Positions 1 through 6,917 of a DNA stretch of 18,832 nucleotides are shown piece by piece (the stretch's first letter is position 1; every line of letters begins with the position of its first letter). Source of the stretch: Dasytiphilus stammeri_B (lineage in GTDB: Bacteria > Pseudomonadota > Gammaproteobacteria > Enterobacterales > Enterobacteriaceae); assembly GCA_037083765.1 (NCBI GenBank), contig JBAPLS010000006.1:1-18832 (forward strand), given 5' to 3'. Position numbers and translations under genes: made by a program. A model generated the notes under the pieces. It was not told the DNA's origin. It saw nothing but the letters and a program-made list of their open reading frames with translations, and searched no databases.

Positions 1-758
1 AGGCATCGCTTTATGGTCAACTATGTGTTAAATTCGGCATGATTAAAAATACTTATGGCACGGGTTGTTTTATGTTGATGAATACTAATAATGCAGTAAT
101 TAATTCGACTCATGGTTTAGTGACTACTCTTGCATGTGGACCAGTCGGAGAAGTAAACTATGCTCTAGAAGGAACAGTATTTATTGGAGGAGCATCTATC
201 CAATGGCTCCGGGATGAAATGAAAATGATTACTCATGCGTCAGATTCGGAACACTACGCTACTGAAGTAAATAATACTAATGGTATATATGTAGTGCCGG
301 CATTTACTGGATTAGGAGCACCTTATTGGGATCCGTATGCGAGAGGAGCAATTTTAGGACTAACGAGAGATTCTAATGCCAGTCATCTCATTCGTGCCAC
401 CCTAGAATCTATTGCTTTTCAAACTCGTGATGTTATAGAAGCAATGCAAGCTGACATCGGATCATCTCTAAATAGACTTCGCGTAGATGGAGGAGCAGTC
501 ACTAATAATTTTCTGATGCAATTTCAGGCTGATATCCTAGGTATTCGTGTAGAAAGACCCAAGCTCCGAGAAGTTACGGCCCTGGGAGCATCCTTCTTAG
601 CTGGACTGGCGGTAGGTTTTTGGCTCTCTTTAGAAGAGATTCATTCAAAATTAATCATGGAACATTGTTTTATGCCTAAAACTAATAACTCAGAACGAAA
701 TAATAGTTATGCTCACTGGAGAAAAGCTGTCTCTCTAACACAGAAATGGAATATGTGA
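1..758 (+). CDS. glpK: Glycerol kinase, C-terminal half (5' end outside window)
   Basis: Cytoplasmic enzyme that phosphorylates glycerol with ATP to glycerol-3-phosphate. The frame is open from base 3 and the first ATG (39) is internal: the codons before it read ASLYGQLCVKFG, matching E. coli GlpK from about residue 270. The rest follows the family closely (NTYGTGCFMLMNT, YVVPAFTGLGAPYWDPYARGA, RVDGGAV.NNFLMQFQ.DILG, REVTALGA), so this is the second half of the FGGY kinase fold with its ATP-binding region. The stop at 756-758 gives a normal C-terminus. The loop that binds enzyme IIA-Glc in E. coli (PGIETTERNY) reads PKTNNSERNN here; the zinc-ligand Glu is kept but other contacts are changed. 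In E. coli glpX and fpr follow; here glpX is missing and fpr is next. With glpD at the other end of the window it forms a glycerol-use route. Confidence 0.97.
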   Translation, partial: ASLYGQLCVKFGMIKNTYGTGCFMLMNTNNAVINSTHGLVTTLACGPVGEVNYALEGTVFIGGASIQWLRDEMKMITHASDSEHYATEVNNTNGIYVVPAFTGLGAPYWDPYARGAILGLTRDSNASHLIRATLESIAFQTRDVIEAMQADIGSSLNRLRVDGGAVTNNFLMQFQADILGIRVERPKLREVTALGASFLAGLAVGFWLSLEEIHSKLIMEHCFMPKTNNSERNNSYAHWRKAVSLTQKWNM

Positions 759-950
759 ATATATCTTAAGTTATTATCTTATAAACTAAACCATTCATCG
801 ATGAGATAAGTGCTGATATTTCTCAATATCATAATTGATCGGATCCAATACCTTTTTCATAGGATTATAATCAATAGTTAAATTACTCTAATTTGATTGA
901 TATTCTTAGGTCTTAATTCATGACCTGATAATAGAACAGGAGATGTTATG
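759..950. other. Spacer between glpK and fpr
   Basis: AT-rich spacer where E. coli has glpX. I recognise no glpX remnant. A short inverted repeat AGGTC(908-912)/GACCT(922-926) lies just upstream of the fpr ribosome binding site AGGAG at 938-942. No convincing terminator for glpK is visible. Confidence 0.4.
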
Positions 951-1703
951 ATGAATAAATGGATAGTAGCAAAAGTAACCGCGATCAAACACTGGACCGA
1001 AACCTTATTCACCCTGCATGTAGAAGCACCCGTATCTCCTTTTATGGCTGGTCAATTTACAAAACTAGGCTTTCAAATTAATAATAAATGTATAATACAA
1101 CGAGCTTATTCCTTTGTGAATGCCCCGAGTGATAAAAACTTAGAGTTTTATTTAGTGACGGTTAAAGGCGGACACCTAAGTACTTATTTACATGCTCTCT
1201 CTATAGGCGATGAAATATTAATTGCTAAAGACTCCGCTGGATTTTTTGTTATTCATGAGATCCCAAGTTGTAATAATTTATGGATGCTAGCTACCGGTAC
1301 CGCTATAGGACCATATTTATCTATTCTGCAGGAAGGCAAAGATCTAGAAAGATTCGCTAATATAGTCCTTGTACATGCAGTGCGTTATCAGCAAGATATG
1401 TGTTATCTTCCCCTCATGCGTAAACTTCAGCAGAAATATAGGGAACAACTTTATATCCAAACAATAGTCAGTCGTGAAAAGGTAAGAGGATCCTTGTTGG
1501 GACATATACCTACATTAATATCTAATGGAACATTGGAACATAGTCTTGGTCTAAAAATTCAACGTCAACATAGTCACATAATGTTGTGTGGCAATCCTAA
1601 TATGGTCCGATCAACACAAGACGTACTAAAGAATACTAAAAATATGAAAAAACATTTACGTCGGGGACCACCCGGACATATAAGTACTGAACATTATTGG
1701 TAA
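951..1703 (+). CDS. fpr: Ferredoxin/flavodoxin-NADP+ reductase
   Basis: FAD enzyme that passes electrons between NADPH and ferredoxin or flavodoxin, supplying reduced flavodoxin to radical-SAM and other reductive enzymes. The protein is about 250 residues (E. coli 248) and aligns end to end. The FAD-binding RAYSFV motif is near residue 50, the NADP-binding ATGTAIGPYLSIL segment near residues 115-125, LCGNP.MV near residue 220, and the C-terminal EHYW ends in the aromatic residue that stacks on FAD. Two adjacent ATGs occur (948 and 951); 951 is preferred because E. coli Fpr aligns from it and AGGAG (938-942) then sits 8 bases upstream. Cytoplasmic. tpiA follows on the same strand after about 70 bases, so the two could be co-transcribed. 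All visible catalytic motifs are intact. Confidence 0.97.
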   Translation: MNKWIVAKVTAIKHWTETLFTLHVEAPVSPFMAGQFTKLGFQINNKCIIQRAYSFVNAPSDKNLEFYLVTVKGGHLSTYLHALSIGDEILIAKDSAGFFVIHEIPSCNNLWMLATGTAIGPYLSILQEGKDLERFANIVLVHAVRYQQDMCYLPLMRKLQQKYREQLYIQTIVSREKVRGSLLGHIPTLISNGTLEHSLGLKIQRQHSHIMLCGNPNMVRSTQDVLKNTKNMKKHLRRGPPGHISTEHYW

Positions 1704-1777
1704 TTTAATAGCTGCATTTTATTTCTAGTCAGTATTTTATTTTTTAGTTAATTTAATTAAATAAGAGAAATATGGAC

Positions 1778-2572
1778 ATGCGATATCCCTTAGTTATAGG
1801 TAATTGGAAACTAAATGGTAATAACCAAATGGTGAGAGATTACATTGCCACTCTCCGAAGTCAGCTTAAAAATATTAAATTTTGTAGGGTAATAATTGCT
1901 CCTCCGATAATGTATGTATTCCAAGCTCATCAAGAAATTCGGGGCAGTTCTATCGTACTAGCCGCACAGAATATAGATGTTCATTTAACAGGAGCTTATA
2001 CTGGAGATATATCAGCAGAAATGATAAAAGATATAGGCGCACAATATATTATTGTTGGACATTCGGAACGACGAATATACCATCACGAAAATGATGAGTT
2101 GATTGCAAAAAAATTTTCTCTTTTGAAAAAGTTAGGACTTATACCAGTACTGTGCATTGGGGAAAATAAAGGAGAAAAGGAAAATGGTAAAACGATGGAA
2201 GTCTGTATTCGACAACTAAACGCTATAATTGAGAGACAGGGTGTTAATGCATTTCAGAATGTAGTCATTGCTTATGAACCATTATGGTCCATTGGAACAG
2301 GATTCGGTGCGTCACCACACCAGGTACAATTCATACATAAAATTATTCGTGAACATATTGCTCAAAATAGTGAAGCTATAGCTGACAGTTTAGTTATTCA
2401 ATATGGAGGTTCCGTGAATACTACAAATGCAGCAGAATACTTTAATCAACCTGATATTGACGGGTTATTAGTAGGCGAATCTTCTTTAGATCCATTAAAA
2501 TTTGCTAAAATTGCCCAAACGGTAGAAAATATCTATCGAATTAATAATTTTAGTGCTCTGAGTCAAGAGTAA
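1778..2572 (+). CDS. tpiA: Triosephosphate isomerase
   Basis: Interconverts dihydroxyacetone phosphate and glyceraldehyde-3-phosphate in glycolysis, and takes the product of GlpD into glycolysis. TIM barrel of 264 residues from the ATG at 1778, which matches the E. coli start MRHPLVMGNWK; an ATG at 1772 would add Met-Asp but lies only 3 bases from the weak AAGAGA site (1763-1768). Catalytic residues are present: Lys11 (NWKLNG), His95 (GHSERR), Glu167 (AYEPLW.IGTG). The phosphate-binding loop, normally LVGGASL, reads LVGESSL at residues 231-237, placing Glu234 where a glycine is usual. The C-terminus runs about 9 residues past the E. coli end. The next gene, a dead fieF on the other strand, ends 7 bases away; the cdh, sbp and pfkA genes found here in E. 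coli are gone. Confidence 0.97.
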   Translation: MRYPLVIGNWKLNGNNQMVRDYIATLRSQLKNIKFCRVIIAPPIMYVFQAHQEIRGSSIVLAAQNIDVHLTGAYTGDISAEMIKDIGAQYIIVGHSERRIYHHENDELIAKKFSLLKKLGLIPVLCIGENKGEKENGKTMEVCIRQLNAIIERQGVNAFQNVVIAYEPLWSIGTGFGASPHQVQFIHKIIREHIAQNSEAIADSLVIQYGGSVNTTNAAEYFNQPDIDGLLVGESSLDPLKFAKIAQTVENIYRINNFSALSQE

Positions 2573-2579
2573 TATTTTC

Positions 2580-3388
2580 TTATTCTAAGTAAGAAGATGA
2601 TTTTTTCTCTGTGGCCACTATTAAACCAGGATCTTGTCTCATAATATCAGAATGGGGAAAGGAGTGAAATAATCTTTCCTCTATTTTTTTTTGTAATAAT
2701 ATGTACTTTAATTAGTGGTAAATTATCATCAAATTATAAATGAAGTTTAATCAAGCGAAGGCGTGTAGATTTACGCGTGCGAAGCTTGTGTATTCCATTG
2801 ACAAGTAACCAGATCAATTATTTTATCTCTTTCATGAGTCGGTAGTGCACGATTAAGACTTGAATGACTTCATATCCTAAATGTAACACCCGATAAAGAA
2901 TCTCAAGACCTATTCCTAACGCACAAAATACATCTGCTTGTTTTAATCCTGTGTAATAGCTTAAACTTAAAGCTATTGTACCATTTCTGAAAAAGTAGTA
3001 CTACTACCGTGAGAACCATTATAAAAAATGGAATAATAATTCCAAAACAGGATTATTTCCTCCAATAGGATGGGATAAATGATGGATAACAGTAAGTACT
3101 AGAAATAATAATACTGATCCAGAAATCAACATACTCTAAATCAATACTGCTAAAACTTCGGCTTTGCCATGACTAAAAGTATGTTCTTGATCTGTTGGTT
3201 GTAATGAATAACGCATGATAAGTATATTACTGAAGCAGCAATATTTATCCCAGAATCTACTAAGGTAGCCATGAAAATAACTGATTGTGTTTTCCACTAA
3301 ACCGAAATTTTTATAAAAAAATTAGGATTACGAGTGATATAGATACTAGTAATGCATGTTTAACTAAGCTAGAATATTGAGACAACAT
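2580..3388 (-). pseudogene. fieF: Cation-efflux pump FieF (YiiP), decayed
   Basis: Remnant of the ferrous iron/zinc cation diffusion facilitator. Pieces of E. coli FieF appear in order on the minus strand but in different frames. From ATG at 3386-3388, MLSQYSSLVKHALLVSISLV runs into a stop after 25 codons in a T-rich run. MRYSLQPTDQEHTFSHGKAE (about 3158-3217) matches the E. coli [39 protein letters not shown] (about 2860-2915) matches [33 protein letters not shown] follows, and FPHSDIMRQDP near the end matches FPGSDVIIHQDP, with a stop at 2580-2582. Several frameshifts and stops separate the blocks, and the span is about 270 codons against 300 in E. coli. Its position beyond tpiA agrees with the E. 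coli map. A functional pump can be ruled out unless the sequence is full of errors. Confidence 0.93.
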
Positions 3389-3539
3389 ATAAATGTAATG
3401 AAAATTAAATCTATTATATTATTATACTTAGGCTTTATTTGATGCGGTACCTATTTTTCTTAACCTAGATAAGAGAGAGTGCGAACAATATTATTAGTCT
3501 ATTTCTTATTTTTATTTTAATGTGATTTCTTAGGATCAA

Positions 3540-3578
3540 TTCTTCTTGGAAGAAAAGTAATCTTAATACTTAAGATTA
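3540..3578 (-). terminator. Tandem hairpins after yibN
   Basis: On the minus strand the yibN stop codon opens a perfect 9-bp stem, TAATCTTAA (3558-3566) with TTAAGATTA (3570-3578) and a 3-base loop, followed by CTTTTCTT. A second hairpin, TTCTTC/GAAGAA with a 3-base loop, lies at 3540-3554. The stems are weak in G+C, so this is a plausible but unproven intrinsic terminator. Confidence 0.5.
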
Positions 3579-4034
3579 GTGAAAATTATTCATTTTTCCC
3601 GATACTAAAGGTAGATGTTCTTTATTCCATCCTATGATTCCACCTTCTAAAATATATATATTTAGAAAACCTAATTTTTTAATTTGTAAAGCAAATTGAT
3701 TTTCTTCAATATTATTTCGCCCAGATCCTACTATAATAATAGGATACGATTTGTATTGTTTGACTAGTTCCTGCCAATAATCTTTCTTAATATTACTGGA
3801 TAATATATTGATAGAATTACATATATGTCCTTGGTAATACTCCTGCTGAGTTCGAATATCAATCACTTGAGCAGATTGTTTATTCATTAAAAGAGTTGCT
3901 TCAGTACAAGTTATCAGGTTGATGCGGGTAACCAAGGACGACTTAAGAGTGAAGACTACTGTCAACACTAATAATATTAACCAAGTATTACAGATTATAA
4001 GGTGTGAACTATAAAACTGTATTATTTCGGACAT
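3576..4034 (-). CDS. yibN: Membrane-anchored rhodanese-like protein
   Basis: 152 residues, similar throughout to E. coli YibN (143). One N-terminal membrane helix (about residues 14-33, NTWLILLVLTVVFTLKSS) is followed by a rhodanese domain (about 38-145) with recognisable VIDIRTQQEY, GHI.NSIN and LEGGI.GW elements and the ending LPLVSGK. The active-site loop where a sulfurtransferase carries cysteine reads IIIVGSGRNN, with no cysteine; the three cysteines present are elsewhere. It is therefore unlikely to transfer sulfur; E. coli YibN also seems to lack Cys at that exact position. As I recall, YibN has been reported as a partner of the YidC insertase, so a structural or membrane role is possible. 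The E. coli neighbours grxC, secB, gpsA and cysE are absent here. A GGAG about 12 bases upstream supports this start. Confidence 0.9.
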   Translation of the reverse strand: MSEIIQFYSSHLIICNTWLILLVLTVVFTLKSSLVTRINLITCTEATLLMNKQSAQVIDIRTQQEYYQGHICNSINILSSNIKKDYWQELVKQYKSYPIIIVGSGRNNIEENQFALQIKKLGFLNIYILEGGIIGWNKEHLPLVSGKMNNFH

Positions 4035-4096
4035 TAATATTTATAACTCCACTAAAATTTTAGTATCATCGGAAGATGCACATACAGTATTTGACT

Positions 4097-4132
4097 CATC
4101 AGATTATCTATTTAACTCACTCTAATCTGATG
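4097..4132. repeat. 10-bp inverted repeat upstream of yibN
   Basis: CATCAGATTA (4097-4106) and TAATCTGATG (4123-4132) are perfect inverted copies separated by 16 bases, about 65 bases upstream of the yibN start. It could be an operator or an RNA stem; nothing identifies a binding protein. Confidence 0.5.
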
Positions 4133-4248
4133 CTTACAAGTATTGATTAAAAATTTTAATACGATATGTCAACTATCTGTTTAAGCTCTAATACTTTTTA
4201 ACTATCATTTATCGAATATTTTTTTTAAGAAAAAAATTTAATGGTAAA

Positions 4249-4270
4249 TTCGTCTCTCACCAGAGACGAA
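4249..4270 (-). terminator. Candidate terminator downstream of mutM
   Basis: Perfect 8-bp stem TTCGTCTC/GAGACGAA with a 6-base loop, the most G+C-rich hairpin in this AT-rich spacer. It lies about 170 bases past the mutM stop on the minus strand and is followed there by TTTACC and then a longer T tract. The uridine run is poor, so termination is only plausible. Confidence 0.4.
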
Positions 4271-4438
4271 GAAATCAAATATCTTTAAACCAAATAAATA
4301 AGACATATTACCTTCACCCTAAGAAATGGCATTCTGAATACTATTATTTATTCTTAATATTAAAAGTTTACCTGTAAAATAATAGTGTTTCCATCAATTA
4401 GATGATAACATTTTGCCATATTATCTCTTAAGTTAAAA

Positions 4439-5248
4439 TTAAGATTGACAATTTCTGCAAACAAAAGTACTACGCTTTTGGTAGGTTATACGTTCAATTA
4501 ATCTGGAACATTGATAACATGACTTACCTGTACGTCCATATACATTAAGTAAATTTCTAAAATTGCCTATCTTCCCATCAACGTTACAAAAATCGCGAAT
4601 CGTAGTACCTCCATAAATTATGGACCGTTGCAGTACTATTTCAATAGCTTCTACTAACTTTTGTGCTTCATTAAAATTTAATGTGGAACTTTTTCTACTA
4701 GGAAATATGCCGGCTAAAAATAAAGATTCATTAGCGTAAATATTGCCAATTCCTCCTACTAATTTAGTATTCATTAAAAATGATTTAACTGCTAATCTGC
4801 AGTTACGAGATTTCTTAAATAAATAAGAAACCGAAAAATCGCTACTTAATGGTTCCGGTCCTAATGTTTTTATATACTCACAAGCATCCGGATTATTACT
4901 CCATCTCAAGGATCCAAATTTACGTGGATCAGTGTAACGTAAAATTTTTTGGTTACTCATAACTATATCTATGTGATCATGTTTAGAGAATGATGTTTCC
5001 AATGAAACAATCCGAAAACTTCCCGACATCCCTAGGTGGACTATAATATAACCTAGTTCTAATTGTATGAGCAGATATTTTGCTCTTCGCCGCACACTTA
5101 ATATTTGCTGATCTCTAAGATGATATATTTCTTTTGAAACTGGATATTTTAGAATGCCATTACGAATCTTAGCAAAAAGAACAGTTTTACCTACAAGATA
5201 TTTTTCTATACCACGACGAATAATTTCAACTTCGGGAAGTTCTGGCAT
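4439..5248 (-). CDS. mutM: Formamidopyrimidine-DNA glycosylase (Fpg)
   Basis: Base-excision repair enzyme that removes 8-oxoguanine and formamidopyrimidines and nicks the strand by beta,delta-elimination. 269 residues, as in E. coli. It starts MPELPEVE, exposing the catalytic Pro2 and Glu3 once Met is removed, which fixes the start. Lys57 (RRAKYLL) is present, HLGMSGS and LRYTDPRKFG follow, the helix-two-turn-helix element KLVGGIGNIYANES is near residue 165, and the C-terminal zinc finger has Cys244-X2-Cys247-X16-Cys264-X2-Cys267 with the conserved Arg. All key residues are present, so the enzyme should be active. It is third in the minus-strand cluster rpmB-rpmG-mutM, 39 bases after rpmG, the same order as in E. 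coli. The ribosome binding site is weak. Keeping an oxidative-damage glycosylase is notable in a reduced genome. Confidence 0.97.
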   Translation of the reverse strand: MPELPEVEIIRRGIEKYLVGKTVLFAKIRNGILKYPVSKEIYHLRDQQILSVRRRAKYLLIQLELGYIIVHLGMSGSFRIVSLETSFSKHDHIDIVMSNQKILRYTDPRKFGSLRWSNNPDACEYIKTLGPEPLSSDFSVSYLFKKSRNCRLAVKSFLMNTKLVGGIGNIYANESLFLAGIFPSRKSSTLNFNEAQKLVEAIEIVLQRSIIYGGTTIRDFCNVDGKIGNFRNLLNVYGRTGKSCYQCSRLIERITYQKRSTFVCRNCQS

Positions 5249-5287
5249 ATTAAATATCTTTAGGAATCCTGATTCTGTCGTTATGAA

Positions 5288-5455
5288 TTAAATTTTTACT
5301 TCTTTATAAAAAACATGTTGTCTGATTTTCGGATCAAATTTTCTCAGCTGTATTTTTTTCGAATGATTTTTTTTATTTCTGGTAGTAGTGTAAAAATGTC
5401 CTGTTTGGGCCGAAGAAACTAGTTTAATATTTTCTCTCGTAGTTTTTTTAGCCAT
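5288..5455 (-). CDS. rpmG: 50S ribosomal protein L33
   Basis: Small protein of the large ribosomal subunit near the E site. The 55-residue translation, starting MAKKTTRENIKLVSSAQTGH, aligns without gaps to E. coli L33 (55 residues), including GHFYTTT.NK, KKFDP-like RKFDPKIRQHV and the YKE.KI end. As in E. coli L33 there are no zinc-binding cysteines. Its ATG lies inside the last codons of rpmB (8-base overlap), with AAGGATGAG in the rpmB coding sequence serving as its ribosome binding site, so translation is probably coupled. mutM follows after 32 untranslated bases. Confidence 0.95.
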   Translation of the reverse strand: MAKKTTRENIKLVSSAQTGHFYTTTRNKKNHSKKIQLRKFDPKIRQHVFYKEVKI

Positions 5456-5711
5456 ATTTCTCATCCTTGTGTTTCTGGATATTAATTTTTATTTTTTTTA
5501 TATCTGATAGGATCGACTTAATGCCTTTTTTATCAATGTTTCGCATTCCTTTTCGGGAGACACGAAGTTTCACAAAACGATTTTCTTCTTCTATCCAAAA
5601 CTTATGGAAGTGTAAGTTAGGTCCAAAACGTCGTTTGGAAGCATTCATAGAGTGAGATCGCTTATTACCCACGGTAGGACGTTTACCAGTTACTTGACAT
5701 AATCTTGACAT
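5448..5711 (-). CDS. rpmB: 50S ribosomal protein L28
   Basis: Structural protein of the large ribosomal subunit. Residues 1-65 match E. coli L28 nearly throughout (MSRLCQVTGKRP, RSHSMNASKRRFGPNLH, FV.LRVS.KGMR.IDKKG). The protein is 87 residues against 78 because the tail between ILSDIKK and the terminal EKY has gained about 8 residues (KINIQKHKD), rich in Lys and encoded by A-rich codons; slippage in A runs is a likely cause. It then reads through to Gly and stops at TAA formed within the rpmG start (ATGGCTAA). No clear Shine-Dalgarno sequence precedes the ATG; a good -10 element lies 37-42 bases upstream. First gene of rpmB-rpmG-mutM. Confidence 0.96.
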   Translation of the reverse strand: MSRLCQVTGKRPTVGNKRSHSMNASKRRFGPNLHFHKFWIEEENRFVKLRVSRKGMRNIDKKGIKSILSDIKKIKINIQKHKDEKYG

Positions 5712-5747
5712 AATTATTTTATACTTATATTTTATATCATATAATTC

Positions 5748-5753
5748 ATTATA
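5748..5753 (-). promoter_or_regulatory. Candidate -10 element of rpmB
   Basis: Perfect TATAAT on the minus strand, preceded by GG, about 37 bases upstream of the rpmB ATG. A -35 element is poor (TCACTT at 18-bp spacing). It lies in the 83-bp region between divergent rpmB and dut, the only place a promoter for the cluster could be close. Confidence 0.5.
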
Positions 5754-5794
5754 CCTGATTTTTTATCATATAAGTGATATTATTTTAGTTAATC

Positions 5795-6253
5795 ATGAAA
5801 AAAAACATAGAAGTTAAAATTCTTGATAAGAGACTAAAACAACTTTTTCCATTACCTACTTATGCTACTCCAGGATCTGCGGGACTAGATCTGCGAGCAT
5901 GTATGGATCAAATGATTGAGTTATCTCCCGGAAAGACTGTTCTTGTTTCAACTGGTTTGGCAATTCATATTAAAGATCCTACTTTAGCAGCAATAATTTT
6001 ACCTAGATCTGGTTTAGGTCATAAACATGGAATTGTTTTGGGCAATTTAATTGGACTCATTGATTCAGACTACCAAGGGGAAATTCTGATGTCAGTATGG
6101 AATCGGGGAGAAAAAAACTTTGTGATCAATCCTAATGAACGTATTGCACAATTAGTGTTTGTACCTATAGTTCAGGTTGAACTCAATATTGTGGACAATT
6201 TTAGTCCTAGCGAACGTGGAAGAGGAAGTTTTGGACATACGGGAAATATATAA
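5795..6253 (+). CDS. dut: Deoxyuridine 5'-triphosphate nucleotidohydrolase (dUTPase)
   Basis: Hydrolyses dUTP to dUMP and pyrophosphate, keeping uracil out of DNA and feeding thymidylate synthesis; a cytoplasmic homotrimer. 152 residues, collinear with E. coli Dut. The five family motifs are visible: AGLDLRA near residue 30, PRSGLGHKHGIVLGN near 70-85, GLIDSDYQGE with the catalytic Asp near 90, ERIAQLVF near 117, and the C-terminal RGRGSFGHTG. The last motif is RG.GGFG in E. coli, so one glycine is Ser here; its aromatic residue that closes over the base is kept. The start codon is followed by a run of eight A, and no good Shine-Dalgarno sequence is seen. In E. coli dut lies between coaBC and slmA; coaBC is absent and rpmB is directly divergent. 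Confidence 0.96.
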   Translation: MKKNIEVKILDKRLKQLFPLPTYATPGSAGLDLRACMDQMIELSPGKTVLVSTGLAIHIKDPTLAAIILPRSGLGHKHGIVLGNLIGLIDSDYQGEILMSVWNRGEKNFVINPNERIAQLVFVPIVQVELNIVDNFSPSERGRGSFGHTGNI

Positions 6254-6917
6254 AATATATAATCTCAGACAGACTGTTAATTTTTGCATTCCACTCTAAA
6301 CTACTTGTGGCTAGAATAAAGAATGTCGTAAAGAGATGGAAAATAATTTTCTAAAGAGAACAAAGTGCACTTAAGAAGTATATATAGTTACAAAAAATTT
6401 GCTGAATATGAGACAGTGGTTTTTTGCTATAAACTAAACTAACTAATTTTATCAGTGACTAATAATGTCCTCTTAAACATATATCCTCTACCATAATGAT
6501 ATTGTTCTAGAATATTTTAAGAATACCCTAAGCATATTGTCAATATTGATCCGATGTTTTGAACGTTATCAGGTATTACAACTTATTCATAATAATTAAA
6601 ATAGCGTATAATTAATAAAAGTTAGATAAAAATTTATAATGATATAAATAAATTTTATGTTTTTGAAAGAGTCCTATATTTGAGGTACACCAACAGTAAA
6701 ATCTCTAGAACGATGGTCCATCTTGTAGAACAAGAATATGAAATTTATCAGGATAAAGTAATCCTCTTCTAATATAGGTTCTCAATTTGATTATTTGTCT
6801 AGGATGATATTATCTTTATTTATTGATGATTTAATCAGATGATAATATCAAATGGAGTTAGCTTCGTGATTTTTCTTAAACTTGTTAATATTTTTTGAGA
6901 AGGAGTATAATTTTTCT
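6254..6917. other. Decayed spacer between dut and yicC, possible slmA trace
   Basis: About 660 bases without an intact gene, replacing slmA, pyrE and rph of E. coli. Two short plus-strand stretches faintly recall the nucleoid-occlusion protein SlmA in the right order: SDRLLIFAFHSK (about 6265-6300) against SEAALYRHFPSK, and LIRCFERYQV (about 6546-6575) against INQLFERIEV, 263 bases apart where about 225 are expected. Stops separate them, and chance matching cannot be excluded. I see nothing like pyrE or rph on either strand. A perfect 10-bp inverted repeat, TGATATTATC (6805-6814) with GATAATATCA (6841-6850), lies about 70 bases upstream of yicC. Confidence 0.35.

Larger units (their letters stand above)
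4035..4438. other. Spacer between yibN and mutM, possible coaD trace
   Basis: No intact gene. In E. coli coaD (phosphopantetheine adenylyltransferase) converges on mutM at this place. The plus strand at about 4300-4375 reads TYYLHPKKWHSEYYYLFL, faintly resembling the CoaD segment VFLMPSKEWSFISSSLVKE with one residue missing, then stops. The similarity is weak and rests partly on position. The spacer also holds a 14-bp perfect palindrome ACTAAAATTTTAGT (4051-4064) near the yibN ribosome binding site, a 10-bp inverted repeat (4097-4106/4123-4132), and the hairpin at 4249-4270. Confidence 0.3.

Noticed and set aside
3576..4034. yibN as an active sulfurtransferase
   Set aside because: The active-site loop has no cysteine.
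5467..5655. 62-codon plus-strand frame
   Set aside because: It is antisense to rpmB, whose protein is clearly conserved.
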